Under the pieces are notes generated by a model that was not told the origin of the DNA, did not search any database, and worked only from the letters and a program-made list of their open reading frames with translations. From Butyrivibrio sp. (GTDB lineage Bacteria > Bacillota > Clostridia > Lachnospirales > Lachnospiraceae): a stretch of 49,102 nucleotides of DNA. A program made the translations under genes and the position numbers. Shown here one piece after another: positions 25,266 through 34,885 of the stretch. Location: NCBI GenBank assembly GCA_017535785.1, contig JAFXTN010000012.1, positions 1 to 49,102 of the forward strand, given 5' to 3'. Within the stretch, counting starts at the first letter, position 1. Each line of letters begins with the position of its first letter.

Positions 25266-26753
25266 ATGGGTAAAGTAACAGGATTTCTTGAATATAAAAG
25301 AACAACCAATGGAGATGTGCCTCCAAAGGAAAGATTATGTAACTTCAAAGAGTTTCACACATATCTCGACAGGGATAAAAGAGCGGAGCAGGCAGCCAGA
25401 TGTATGAACTGCGGCGTTCCGTTCTGCCAGTCGGCAATAAGTCTTGGCGGAATGGTAACGGGATGCCCTCTGCATAACCTCATCCCCGAGTGGAACGATC
25501 AGATATATGCAGGACACGAGGAGCACGCATACAGCAGGCTCCACAAGACAAGTAACTTCCCCGAGTTCACGGGAAGGGTTTGTCCCGCGCTTTGTGAGAA
25601 AGCTTGCATGTGCGGACAGAACGGCGAAGCGGTTACCGTTCATGACAACGAGCTCTATCTTATAGAGACCGCGTTTAAAAAAGGCTATGTAAAGCCCATG
25701 ATCCCCGCTATAAGAAGCGGTAAGAGAGTAGCCGTTGTAGGAAGCGGTCCTTCTGGACTTGCTACAGCCGATGAGCTCAATCACAGAGGACATATTGTTG
25801 ATGTGTACGAAAGAGACGATCGCATAGGCGGACTTCTCATGTACGGCATCCCCAACATGAAGCTTGATAAAAAAGTCATCGAGAGACGTCGCAAGCTCAT
25901 GGAGGAAGAGGGAGTAACATTCCATACAGGAGTTAATGTAGATAAAAAAGAAGCTCAGAAGCTGTTAAAAGAGTATGACGCCGTTGTACTTTGCTGCGGA
26001 GCTAAAAAGGCCAGACCACTTCCTGTGGCTGATCCCGAGAAGATCAAAGGAGTGTATAACGCTGTCGATTTCCTTACAAGGACGACGAAAGCTCTTTTGG
26101 AATCTGAGGACAGATCTGTAGAGGCATTAAAAGCACACGGCGGATATATCGATGCGGAAGGCAAGCACGTAGTCATCGTAGGTGGTGGCGATACGGGTAA
26201 TGACTGTATCGGAACTGTTTTAAGACACGGCGCAAAGAGCGTTACCGCACTTGAGATGATGCCCAAGCCTCCCGTAGAGAGAGCAGCAAACAATCCTTGG
26301 CCCGAGTGGCCGAAGGTCCTTAAGACCGACTACGGTCACGAGGAAGCAATAAGCGTATTCGGAGAGGACCCAAGAGTCTACGAGACAACAGTTAAGAGTG
26401 TCACCACAGACAAAAAGGGTTCCATTAAAGAGATAGAAACCGTAAAGGTTGCATTTATGGACGGTAAGCTTACAGAAGTAGCAGGAACCGAAAAGAAATT
26501 GAAATGTGACCTGCTCCTTATAGCAGCGGGCTTCATCGGATGTGAAGATTATTCCGCTGATGCTTTCGGAGCAAAGAGAAGTCAGAGAGGAACTGTGGTT
26601 ACCGGAGAGGGAACCTACAGGATCGATGACACCAAGATATTCTCCGCAGGAGACATGCGCAGAGGACAGTCACTTGTAGTCTGGGCGATCGCGGAAGGCC
26701 GCGCCTGTGCCGGAGAAGTTGATAGATATTTGATGGGTTACTCTAACCTGTGA
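25266..26753 (+). CDS. gltD: Glutamate synthase small (beta) subunit
   Basis: NADPH-dependent FAD subunit that feeds electrons to GltB. The N-terminal 4Fe-4S region has CMNCGVPFC and later GCPLHN, VCPALCEKAC. The FAD dinucleotide fold VAVVGSGPSGLATADEL starts near residue 155, and the NADPH fold VVIVGGGDTGNDC near residue 305. ATG 25266 follows AGGAGG 6 bases upstream; the frame stays open further left but that part overlaps gltB and is not coding. It has 495 residues, normal for the family. It closes the nitrogen operon and is followed by a terminator. Confidence 0.96.
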   Translation: MGKVTGFLEYKRTTNGDVPPKERLCNFKEFHTYLDRDKRAEQAARCMNCGVPFCQSAISLGGMVTGCPLHNLIPEWNDQIYAGHEEHAYSRLHKTSNFPEFTGRVCPALCEKACMCGQNGEAVTVHDNELYLIETAFKKGYVKPMIPAIRSGKRVAVVGSGPSGLATADELNHRGHIVDVYERDDRIGGLLMYGIPNMKLDKKVIERRRKLMEEEGVTFHTGVNVDKKEAQKLLKEYDAVVLCCGAKKARPLPVADPEKIKGVYNAVDFLTRTTKALLESEDRSVEALKAHGGYIDAEGKHVVIVGGGDTGNDCIGTVLRHGAKSVTALEMMPKPPVERAANNPWPEWPKVLKTDYGHEEAISVFGEDPRVYETTVKSVTTDKKGSIKEIETVKVAFMDGKLTEVAGTEKKLKCDLLLIAAGFIGCEDYSADAFGAKRSQRGTVVTGEGTYRIDDTKIFSAGDMRRGQSLVVWAIAEGRACAGEVDRYLMGYSNL

Positions 26754-26781
26754 TCAAATATATTTGCCTTTTTTACATTAC

Positions 26782-26822
26782 AAAATCCCGAGTTGGTCAT
26801 TGGCCGGCTCGGGATTTTAGTT
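26782..26822 (+). terminator. Terminator between gltD and the convergent gene
   Basis: A perfect 11-bp stem (26782-26792 with 26808-26818) carries T at its 3' end and A at its 5' end. It lies between two convergent genes, so it may serve both strands. Confidence 0.85.
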
Positions 26823-26827
26823 ATTCA

Positions 26828-28726
26828 TCATTCTTTTGTATCAAGCAGTCTCATGTACATTGCCATGATCATAGGCATAAGATAAAAGATTGCCCATGAG
26901 TATCTTGGCTGATCAACGATCATAGGTGCAAGGATAATAAATATAAGCGACAACCATAACGGCGCTAAAGCCGGTTTATAGCTTGATAGGTTCTTTCTTT
27001 TCATGAAAAGAGATATCGCAAACAAAATAAAAACGAATATGCAAAGATTGTTTAGCGTAGAAAAGATCGGCACTCTGTTCAAGAATCTATACATGCTGCA
27101 GATCACGATCGGGAATCCCTGGATCGCATCGGGAACATGGATATCAAGATATTCCATTATTCCGGGAGCAGCGATCGCATTGCCGACATTGCAGCTTTCG
27201 TTATAAACAATGTTATCGAAGTCAGGCATAAAGATATAATAGTTTTGATTCCAAGTAGCCTCTATATAGCAGAGCGGATGCTTAAAGAACATCAAAAACC
27301 ATACCTTAAAGTACCTGATAAGCTGTGCTGTATTTTCAGCGTGATATTCCATTTTTACATTGTCGGAGCATTCCGGCTGATAATGTTCATATAAAAGATC
27401 GAAGTCCAGAACATCACCGATCGCTTCTCTTTCTTCTTCTGTGAGTTCATCGCCGTAATCATGATAGTATCTTGCGGTCTGCTGGAAAGGAAGTGAAAAA
27501 GCATCCTTCTGTGCGATCTCAGTTACATTAAAGCCTTTTATGATGCTCTTTTCGATCCCGACTGATAATACTATCGGGATAAGGAAAAGAATCAGCATTG
27601 AAAGAATCTTTTTTGATCTTGATCTTATCAGTACAAATCCAAGATACAGGAGCGAAGCGATGACATAGATATGTAGTCCGTTCTTTCTGTAAGATGACAT
27701 CAAGACCGCTCCGACGATCCAGAGGATGATAAGCTTTCGATCTTCTTTAAATGAAAAAAAGCTCTTTTTATCCATTACTATTCGTGTAAAGCATATTCCC
27801 CAAAGAACATAACCGATCATATGCGGATAGTCTTTGATCGCCCATGCGGCATTTCCTGCAAAGTAAGGAGTGCAGGTATATAGGAACATGACGATCAATC
27901 TAAACCATGAAGGAAGCTTCCATTCTTTAAACAGATCCAGAGTCATGGCGAGTGCAAAAGACATGGCAGCAGCCTGGATCAGAACGTAAATAAACAGACC
28001 AAGGTTTGCACTTCCGAATACTTTAAGTCCAAAATTTACGAACACACCAACCGTCATCGTATGCACTATCGGCTGGTTTGTCTGAAGCGGTGTATAACCG
28101 AAAAACTGATTGAGCTGGTCCCAGTTATCGGTGCTGAGAGCGCCCGGAAATCTGAAGATCAAATGAGGAAGCCACATTATAAAAATAAATAAAAACGTAT
28201 ATATAAAACTGTGCTTATCCAAATACTTTAGAAGCTTAGATTCCGGCAAGATTATCTCATTTCTTTTTTCAAACAACAGATATAAAAGACGTGTTGCTGC
28301 GAGATAAATGTAATAAAAGCCGATGATAAGTATCGCCGTCTTTATGAGATTGAACTTCGGAGACCAAAGGCTTGATAAGGAATCGTTGAACCTAAAGGCT
28401 TTTCCACCGGTATACATGATCGCAAAAAAAGCAGAGAGAAGCTTTTCGCCTTTGACAGGGATCGATCTTAGCTTGGAATTTGATTCTCCGAATACGGCGA
28501 AATAACCCAGATACAGTGCGATACCTGCCACAAACATCTTAAATCCGTTTGCGGCGAACATATCCGCTGCCTGTTCAAACAGTTCAAATACAGCATTCAC
28601 GATAGAACTGTAAATATGTGATTCATAAGGCTCTGTGGTTTCAAGATTTACGAATAAAGCTAGCGCTGAGAATATGGCAGCTAAAAGACACTTCTTTTTT
28701 GTAAACAATACTTTTTCAGATCTCAT
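26828..28726 (-). CDS. Large multi-pass membrane protein, GT-C-like (DUF6020-like)
   Basis: A 632-residue integral membrane protein with about twelve or more hydrophobic helices. It has an extended non-membrane stretch at about residues 425-530. The conserved-looking segment PHLIFRFPGALSTDNWDQL, with acidic residues after a membrane helix, resembles glycosyltransferase-C-fold proteins. Firmicute relatives are, as far as I recall, grouped as DUF6020. A role in moving or adding sugars at the cell surface is inference only. GGGAGT precedes its ATG. It lies upstream of no same-strand partner; the next minus-strand gene, an amidase, has its own terminator. Confidence 0.6.
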   Translation of the reverse strand: MRSEKVLFTKKKCLLAAIFSALALFVNLETTEPYESHIYSSIVNAVFELFEQAADMFAANGFKMFVAGIALYLGYFAVFGESNSKLRSIPVKGEKLLSAFFAIMYTGGKAFRFNDSLSSLWSPKFNLIKTAILIIGFYYIYLAATRLLYLLFEKRNEIILPESKLLKYLDKHSFIYTFLFIFIMWLPHLIFRFPGALSTDNWDQLNQFFGYTPLQTNQPIVHTMTVGVFVNFGLKVFGSANLGLFIYVLIQAAAMSFALAMTLDLFKEWKLPSWFRLIVMFLYTCTPYFAGNAAWAIKDYPHMIGYVLWGICFTRIVMDKKSFFSFKEDRKLIILWIVGAVLMSSYRKNGLHIYVIASLLYLGFVLIRSRSKKILSMLILFLIPIVLSVGIEKSIIKGFNVTEIAQKDAFSLPFQQTARYYHDYGDELTEEEREAIGDVLDFDLLYEHYQPECSDNVKMEYHAENTAQLIRYFKVWFLMFFKHPLCYIEATWNQNYYIFMPDFDNIVYNESCNVGNAIAAPGIMEYLDIHVPDAIQGFPIVICSMYRFLNRVPIFSTLNNLCIFVFILFAISLFMKRKNLSSYKPALAPLWLSLIFIILAPMIVDQPRYSWAIFYLMPMIMAMYMRLLDTKE

Positions 28727-28843
28727 TAAGACTACTCCCTATAATATATCCCCATAATAATACAGCGGAGCGACACTTCACTCCGCCGTCACTAAAGCCA
28801 TTATACTATATGAAAAGGCATTTATATATTTTTTTTGTAGATC

Positions 28844-28877
28844 AAAAGCCCAAGCAATATATGATCGCTTGGGCTTT
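28844..28877 (-). terminator. Terminator of the amidase gene
   Basis: A perfect 11-bp stem (28845-28855 with 28867-28877). Read on the minus strand it ends in TTTT. It lies about 30 bases past the amidase stop codon. Confidence 0.75.
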
Positions 28878-28906
28878 AATCCATTTAGAGGGAGGGATAT
28901 TTAGCA

Positions 28907-30166
28907 TTATTTAGATTTGAGGTCTTCTTTGAACTGCTCCCATGCATCGGGATGCTGTACAAAATATCTTGGACACTCTTTTCCGGTGACATCGTAGTGC
29001 CTGATGACATGGTCGGTGTCAAGGTTATATTCTTCCATCAACCACTGAACCAGCTTGATAAGTGATTCATAAGAAGCATCGGTAAACTTTCCGTCTGCTT
29101 CCGGATGGCAAACCTCAATTGATATAGTGTCGTTATTTCTGTGGTTGGTTGCAGATGAGCGCTCTTCCATAGGAATGCACATTATGGCTTCTCCTTCCAT
29201 TCCGATAACGAAATGAGAGCTTACATCTGAATCATAATTGTTATAGAAATTTCTTGTCTGTGCAGCTGTTGTGCCGGGGTTTCCGGTGTAATGAACAGCT
29301 ATATCAACAACGCCGTCAAGAGGAAGACCCGTTCTGGAAGGATTGCCTTCATCTACAAGGTTTACCTGAACCCAGGAAGGGGGTTGCTTACCGGTCGACT
29401 TATTGCTGTCTACGGTTTGCTCGTTGTTCTGAGTTATATCGAAGGACTCCAAACCTCCGTCTATAGGAAGGTTTTTTACTATGAAAAAGAGAATTCCCGC
29501 AAGAGCAAGGAGCTCAACAACAAGGAGAGAGAAGCTTCCGAAGAGCTTATTCTTTCTGCGCTTTCCGGGTCTTATAGCAAACTCGTCTCTGTTTACGGTT
29601 TCTGGTCTGCGAGCGGCAGGCCTGTTATTCTCATATCTTCTGGGTTCCGGCTTACGAGGTGCGGGTCTTCTTACGCCTGACCTGTCTTCGTCAAATCTGC
29701 GAACGGTCGAGTTGGCGGTATTAGGTCTGCGACCTGCGGCATCCGGGTTGGCTCTGCGAGCGTCTGATCCGGCATCGGTCTGGCGAGGATTCTGTAAGCG
29801 CTCACCTGTCATCGGATCGTATCTGCGGACATGAGGTCTGACATCCTCGTTGGCACGAGCATCAGGCCTGCGTGAATCTGTGATACGCTCACCTGTCAAA
29901 GGATCAAATCTGCGAACACCGGGAGTGGGAACATTATTGCTGCGCGGAGCGGGTCTTCTGGATGCAATCCTATCGTCCTCGCGTCTGCGCGGAGCCGGTC
30001 TTCTATTATCGTCTCTGTCATTGCCGTAATTGTATATCTCAACCCTGCGGCCTGAGGGCTTGTCATCGCGGTATCTGCTTGATTCCGCTCTGCGTGTGCC
30101 TGCGCCGCTGGCTTTTCTCATATCATTTTTACTGTTGTAATAAATACTATCTATCTCTGACTTCAA
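28907..30166 (-). CDS. Membrane-anchored N-acetylmuramoyl-L-alanine amidase with Arg/Pro-rich N-terminal half
   Basis: The C-terminal domain (about 265-415) is an Amidase_2/PGRP fold that cuts the MurNAc-L-Ala bond. Expected zinc ligands are His292 (AVHYTG), His390 (RHYDV) and Cys398 (KECPR), with a probable catalytic Glu351. One membrane helix spans about 211-231. Residues 1-205 are of low complexity, very rich in Arg, Pro and Asp, and by the positive-inside rule cytoplasmic. They contain RRPAPR units and two copies of VRRxDPxTGER (84-94, 113-123). The start is TTG 30166 with GAGG 7 bases upstream; ATG at residue 16 is an alternative. The inferred role is wall turnover with the tail as a cytoplasmic anchor or interaction arm. 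Confidence 0.85.
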   Translation of the reverse strand: MKSEIDSIYYNSKNDMRKASGAGTRRAESSRYRDDKPSGRRVEIYNYGNDRDDNRRPAPRRREDDRIASRRPAPRSNNVPTPGVRRFDPLTGERITDSRRPDARANEDVRPHVRRYDPMTGERLQNPRQTDAGSDARRANPDAAGRRPNTANSTVRRFDEDRSGVRRPAPRKPEPRRYENNRPAARRPETVNRDEFAIRPGKRRKNKLFGSFSLLVVELLALAGILFFIVKNLPIDGGLESFDITQNNEQTVDSNKSTGKQPPSWVQVNLVDEGNPSRTGLPLDGVVDIAVHYTGNPGTTAAQTRNFYNNYDSDVSSHFVIGMEGEAIMCIPMEERSSATNHRNNDTISIEVCHPEADGKFTDASYESLIKLVQWLMEEYNLDTDHVIRHYDVTGKECPRYFVQHPDAWEQFKEDLKSK

Positions 30167-30408
30167 AATAGTGCCTCTTTCCTAATAAAAACGTACGTGT
30201 ACCACGAACTGTACTATCAGTACTAATACACTATAACACCACCGAATTATCTTTGCAATACATAATTTAAACTTTTTTTGCAAAACAATTAATTTTTGGG
30301 TGAGAGAACGATTTAATAGATATTTAATTCACTTAATATCGATTGTGCGCTATCATTTTATTATAGGTTCCTGTATTTTGTTTTTGGCATTGCAGAGAGG
30401 AGTCTCGC

Positions 30409-32118
30409 ATGAAAGTACGTAAGATGAGTATAACCAAAAAGGTAATTATGGGAGTAATAGCACTTTTCCTTGTAGCAGATATTATCCTGGCAATAGTTAT
30501 CTATAACAAGGCGAGTGATATATTGAACCTTGAGATCAGAAGAAATACTGAGGCTATTTCATCCTCAACGGCGGCGGTCATTGATGGTTCGATCGTTGCG
30601 TCGGTTCAGCCGGGGGAAGAGGAGACGGAAGACTATCTTAAGGTCAGCAATGTGCTTACAGACATTCTGAATGCTTCCGGGGTTGAGTTTCTCTACACTG
30701 TGAGATACTCTGCAGACAATAAATTGGAGTATGCAATAGATGCACAGATCGAAGATATGTCATATATCGGAGATGAGTTTACGGATGATGAAGTCATCCC
30801 GGCTCTTAATGGGCAGATCGTATCAAGTAAAGAACCTTATACAGATGAGTGGGGTACACATATCACATCCTACTGTCCAATCTATGTTGACGGAAAAGTT
30901 GTAGGTGCGGTTGGTGCCGATGTCAGTATGGATTGGGTAAAAGAGCAGACAAGCGCACTGATAAAAAATATAGTTATCACCTGTCTGATCGTACTTATCA
31001 TAGGCTGCATCATACTTATTATCTTGAGCAAGGCTCTCAGCAAAAAGTTCAAACTGCTTAATGACAAGATTGTCGATCTCTCAATGGGAGACGGCGATCT
31101 GACCAAGAATATAGAAATTGATTCCGGAGATGAGTTTGAGGTTATCGGACAGAATATCAACAAGCTTATTTCTTTTATCCGAGAGATGCTTCTTTCTATC
31201 AATGCCGATTCCGACCGGCTCAGTAAAGCATCGGGACACATCGCGGATAACGTTAAGGATGTACGCAATAATTCTGAGGCTATATCCGCTACGATTACCG
31301 ATATGAGTTCGGTAATGCAGAATACTTCAAGTTCGCTCAATGAGATGACAGAGCACATGAATGAGATCACAAGCTCGTTCAAGGATATTGTATCCGAGAT
31401 TGAAGTGGGACGTGATTTCTCTAAAGAGGTTAAAAACTCCGCATCAGAAACAGGTAAAAATGCCGAAGAGGAACGAAGCAACGCAGAAGAAAAAGTTTCC
31501 GATATGGCGGAATCTGTATCTGATAAGATTGAGCGCTCAAAAGCAGTAACCAGAATTGAAGACCTTACAGGAAACATCATCGCGATCTCAAACCAGACCA
31601 ACCTGCTTGCTCTCAATGCTTCAATTGAGGCGGCCAGAGCGGGCGATGCCGGAAGAGGCTTCGCGGTTGTTGCTGCGGAGATCGGTGAACTTGCAAGCAA
31701 TTCACAGAAGGCGGCAAGCGAGATCCAGACAGTATCTTCTGAGGTTGTAACGGCAGTTAATGAGCTTGCTACGGAAGCACAGGATCTTTTGGACTTTGTA
31801 AAAGAGACTACTATAGACGGCTTTGATAAGCTCGTTAAGATAAGTGATGATTATCTGAATTCCGCAGAGAAGATCGATGAGATGATGGAGCGCTTTGCTG
31901 AAGCATCTGAGCAGATACAGAGCAATGTAAATCTCATTCAGGAATCTACCGGATCGATAAACAGTGCTGTTGAAGATGCAACGAAGCACGTTCAGAGCAC
32001 TGCGGAGAAATCTGTTGAGATGAGTGAGAACATGCTTAAGATCGATGAGGATGCATCGGCCAGCAGTGAGCTTTCCGGAAAACTCCGGACCGAAGTTGGA
32101 AAATTTAAGCTTGAGTAA
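30409..32118 (+). CDS. Methyl-accepting chemotaxis protein
   Basis: Transmembrane chemoreceptor of 569 residues: helix 1 at about 10-32, an extracellular Cache-like sensor (about 33-183), helix 2 at about 187-209, a HAMP domain, then the cytoplasmic coiled-coil signalling domain. The hairpin tip that binds CheA/CheW is intact: [20 protein letters not shown] and [11 protein letters not shown]. No C-terminal CheR-binding pentapeptide is seen. AGAGGAG precedes the ATG. The 242-base gap upstream (30167-30408) is A/T-rich, divergent with the amidase gene, and shows no clear sigma-28 promoter. The ligand is unknown. Confidence 0.93.
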   Translation: MKVRKMSITKKVIMGVIALFLVADIILAIVIYNKASDILNLEIRRNTEAISSSTAAVIDGSIVASVQPGEEETEDYLKVSNVLTDILNASGVEFLYTVRYSADNKLEYAIDAQIEDMSYIGDEFTDDEVIPALNGQIVSSKEPYTDEWGTHITSYCPIYVDGKVVGAVGADVSMDWVKEQTSALIKNIVITCLIVLIIGCIILIILSKALSKKFKLLNDKIVDLSMGDGDLTKNIEIDSGDEFEVIGQNINKLISFIREMLLSINADSDRLSKASGHIADNVKDVRNNSEAISATITDMSSVMQNTSSSLNEMTEHMNEITSSFKDIVSEIEVGRDFSKEVKNSASETGKNAEEERSNAEEKVSDMAESVSDKIERSKAVTRIEDLTGNIIAISNQTNLLALNASIEAARAGDAGRGFAVVAAEIGELASNSQKAASEIQTVSSEVVTAVNELATEAQDLLDFVKETTIDGFDKLVKISDDYLNSAEKIDEMMERFAEASEQIQSNVNLIQESTGSINSAVEDATKHVQSTAEKSVEMSENMLKIDEDASASSELSGKLRTEVGKFKLE

Positions 32119-32127
32119 GATATATAG

Positions 32128-32163
32128 AAAAAAGAAGCGGCCGTGTAGGTCGCTTCCTTTTTG
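32128..32163. terminator. Bidirectional terminator between the chemoreceptor and AraC genes
   Basis: A 9-bp stem (32134-32142 with 32148-32156, one G-U) with loop GTGTA has CTTTTT on its right and AAAAAA on its left. Both convergent genes can therefore terminate here. Confidence 0.85.
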
Positions 32164-32178
32164 TTTATGTGGATTGGT

Positions 32179-33177
32179 TCAATTAATTTTTTCGATAGCC
32201 GCTTTTTTCCATTTTCCGGGAAGAATTCCGACTGTGTCCTTAAAGGCGCTGGAAAATTTGCTGGCGTTGGCGTATCCGCACAGTCCGGAGACTTCTGTTA
32301 CAGATAATTCATTTCTAAGCAGTAAGTTTTTGGCTTCCTGCATGCGGACATGTTTTCTGTAGTCGTGAATAGTTACTCCGTAGATCTCTTTGAATATTTT
32401 TTGAAGCGTGGTGCGGTTAAGCCCCACTCTGATCGAAAGATCTTTTATGGAAATGTCCGTATCCAGATTTTTGCTTAATATTTTTCTGGCTTTATGAACC
32501 TTCTCGCAACTGTCTCCACTGAAATAAATGTCGTTGTATTTTCTTTTGTTCTTAAGGTCGTTAAGCATGACAATTGCTTGAAGCGAAAGGAGCTTTCTGT
32601 GATAAGCGCCGTGCTCTGAGGGAAGAGCCATCATATCGTTAAAGATATTTTCAAGGCGCTCATTTGCCTGAACACAGATGCAGCTTCCGGCTTCTCTGGC
32701 TTCTTTGTAGAAATTATCTACAGTAAACTCATTTGTTTCAAAGAACTCATTGAGGTATTGCACCGCAAGGTCTACAAAGACAATAAGGCTGATGCATATC
32801 ATGCCTTCGGGTCCGATATGACATTTTTTTACTCCGATATTACTGCTGAAAATGATAACGTCACCCTTATCCGCGGAGGCACATCTTCTGTTCTCCATCT
32901 CAAAGTCTGCATGACCTTCGACCATGTACATGATCTCGAGGTAATTCACAAGCTTTTTCTGCTCGCTGATGAGCGGGGAATAGGATTCTATTTCCGAATA
33001 AACATAATCAATGCCATTTGTTATGGCATATCTATGCATGATCCCTTCGCCCATAGGCGTTTTCATCCTATACAGGATATCAGATTCCTGCTTGCTTATA
33101 AGGTGCATGTATTCCTTAAAAAGCTTTTCCGAGTTTATGACCGGTTTGTCTTTTTTCTTTGAAATAACTTTATTCAT
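32179..33177 (-). CDS. AraC-family transcriptional regulator
   Basis: The C-terminal 100 residues hold the paired helix-turn-helix of AraC/XylS proteins: DISIKDLSIRVGLNRTTLQKIFKE and LSVTEVSGLCGYANASKFSSAFKD. The N-terminal 220 residues are likely a cupin-like effector domain, with no recognisable ligand motif. The start chosen is ATG 33177 (332 residues), with GGTGGGAG upstream. The frame stays open to 33249, but that start would overlap the upstream MATE gene. It lies 25 bases after the MATE stop on the same strand, so it probably regulates that exporter. Confidence 0.87.
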   Translation of the reverse strand: MNKVISKKKDKPVINSEKLFKEYMHLISKQESDILYRMKTPMGEGIMHRYAITNGIDYVYSEIESYSPLISEQKKLVNYLEIMYMVEGHADFEMENRRCASADKGDVIIFSSNIGVKKCHIGPEGMICISLIVFVDLAVQYLNEFFETNEFTVDNFYKEAREAGSCICVQANERLENIFNDMMALPSEHGAYHRKLLSLQAIVMLNDLKNKRKYNDIYFSGDSCEKVHKARKILSKNLDTDISIKDLSIRVGLNRTTLQKIFKEIYGVTIHDYRKHVRMQEAKNLLLRNELSVTEVSGLCGYANASKFSSAFKDTVGILPGKWKKAAIEKIN

Positions 33178-33202
33178 GTAGGTCTCCCACCTTAAAATGA
33201 GT

Positions 33203-34582
33203 TTACGCAGCCTTTGACAACTGTCTTTCTTCTTTTCTGATACTTCCAAATTCTTTAGACATCATGATAAGAGAGATTGCAAGGACAACCAGATCGGTAA
33301 CGAGCTGTGCATAGAAAACTCCCTCAACATTTCTTTCGTAGAATCTTGGAAGGATAATAACTAAAGGAACAAATAACAAAAACTGTCTTAGTAGTGCGAT
33401 CGCTGCAGCAGCGCCACCTTTCCCGACTGCTTGGAAAAGAGTTATTGAAAGGATCAAAACTCCGTATGAAATATAACTTGTGAAAAGAACTCTAAGCATA
33501 CCGGCACCCTGCGAAGCGATAGCGGTTTCTTTGATGAACATAGAAAGCATTGTACCCGGCGCAAACATGATCGGAATATAAAATACAAGTGCAAGTACGG
33601 TCGCTGCGATCATGAATACCCTGGTAAACTGCCTTACTCTGCCAAATTGCTTTGCTCCGTAGTTGGTTCCTACGGCAGGCTGGAAGCCCTGTGATATGCC
33701 CCAAAGAGGGATAAATGCAAAAGCCTGAAGGCTTAAGGATGCACCGAGAATTGTCTGCCATTCTCCGCCACCCCATTTTGCAGCCGTGTTATACATAACG
33801 GTCTGCTGAACCATGGACATAACTTGCATGAGCATTGCGGATACGCCGACGCTGAGAACCGGACCGAGAATAGTTGTATCGATCCTGATTCTTCCAAGCT
33901 TGACATTGTCGCTCTTTTTCTTGAAATACCAAAGAGTGTAAGTTGCCTGACAGAACTGGGCGATAACTGTTGCAAGAGCTGCGCCCAGAACACCGTTTTC
34001 TTTTCCCATTACTGTGATGAGAATGGGGTCTAAAATGATGTTGAGGATAGCACCTGCGCCCATGATAGTCATTGCGATCTTAAGCTTTCCTTCTCCTCTC
34101 ATGACCATGTTAGCGGACTGAGAGAAGTTAACAAATAATGATCCACAGAAGACAAGCCTTAAGTATCTGGTGGCTTCCGCGAGGATATCATCCTGTGCTC
34201 CGGACAACGTGAGAAGCTGCGGAGCGAATGTGATCCCGAATACGGTGACGATAATTGAGAGAAGCAGCACAACTGCAGTAAGGTTTCCCATTATCCTGTT
34301 GACCGTGTCCTGATCTTTTTTACCGATTGCTCTTGAGAGCACCGATGCCGAGCCTGTTCCTATAAGGGTTGCTATTCCGCTATTAATGAGTGTAAAAGGG
34401 TAAGACACTTTAACTGCGGTCATAGCCTGCGACGTGACCATTTGTCCGACGAAAACGGCGTCCATGAAATTGTAGAGGCCGATAACGACCATCCCGAGGA
34501 TTGCGGGTATGCTCAGAGACAACATGGTCTTAAATACACTTCCCGTAAGAAGAGTATTCGTTGTGTCATTTGAGTTTTTCAT
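33203..34582 (-). CDS. MATE-family efflux transporter (second copy)
   Basis: A 459-residue MATE exporter, distinct in sequence from the one at 12900. The N terminus LLTGSVFKTMLSLSIPAILG followed by LYNFMDAVFVGQ is typical of the MepA-like group. Twelve membrane segments are evident. AAAGGA precedes its ATG. It is cotranscribed with the AraC regulator downstream. A promoter-linked dyad lies just upstream (34606-34634). The substrate is unknown. Confidence 0.9.
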   Translation of the reverse strand: MKNSNDTTNTLLTGSVFKTMLSLSIPAILGMVVIGLYNFMDAVFVGQMVTSQAMTAVKVSYPFTLINSGIATLIGTGSASVLSRAIGKKDQDTVNRIMGNLTAVVLLLSIIVTVFGITFAPQLLTLSGAQDDILAEATRYLRLVFCGSLFVNFSQSANMVMRGEGKLKIAMTIMGAGAILNIILDPILITVMGKENGVLGAALATVIAQFCQATYTLWYFKKKSDNVKLGRIRIDTTILGPVLSVGVSAMLMQVMSMVQQTVMYNTAAKWGGGEWQTILGASLSLQAFAFIPLWGISQGFQPAVGTNYGAKQFGRVRQFTRVFMIAATVLALVFYIPIMFAPGTMLSMFIKETAIASQGAGMLRVLFTSYISYGVLILSITLFQAVGKGGAAAAIALLRQFLLFVPLVIILPRFYERNVEGVFYAQLVTDLVVLAISLIMMSKEFGSIRKEERQLSKAA

Positions 34583-34605
34583 TTTCTTCGTCCTTTCTAT
34601 ATATT

Positions 34606-34634
34606 ACACCAAGTTAGTTATTGCTAACAGGTGT
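34606..34634 (-). promoter_or_regulatory. Operator-like dyad at the MATE/araC promoter
   Basis: Composite inverted repeat: ACACC, AA, GTTAG, six bases, CTAAC, A, GGTGT. On the minus strand it directly follows a TATACT element that has TAGACG 17 bases upstream, so it covers the predicted transcript start. It could be a repressor site or an RNA hairpin in the 5' leader. Confidence 0.55.
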
Positions 34635-34811
34635 AGTATAATTTTGCACCTTTTTTGCGTCTACTCCGTTTTGCAATTATCATCCCGTTTAGCAATTGAA
34701 TTTTTATTTGCCTGAATACCTACACAACAAAGGCGTTTTGTGGTACAGTAAATGTGCTTGTTAATCTAAAGCAATTCGCATCCCCATGGGGAAATCTCCG
34801 AAGGAAAGGTG

Positions 34812-34885
34812 GTGGTTTTTATGAAGAAGGATTCACATAAATGTGGCAGCGATCCCGCTCCCGGTCGAAGTACCATAAAAACCGC
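34812..34885 (+). promoter_or_regulatory. Long-range stem in the mgtE 5' leader
   Basis: Positions 34812-34823 pair with 34874-34885 over 12 bp (one G-U). The left arm contains the leader ATG; the right arm ends 7 bases before the mgtE ribosome site (AAAAGGAG, 34892-34899). Smaller hairpins (CACA-TAAA-TGTG, GATC/GGTC) fit in the loop. Ribosomes on the leader would open this stem. Confidence 0.5.

Noticed and set aside
33178-33249. Longer AraC protein starting inside the MATE gene
   Set aside because: ATG 33177 has the better ribosome site, and the extra residues overlap the MATE C terminus in another frame.
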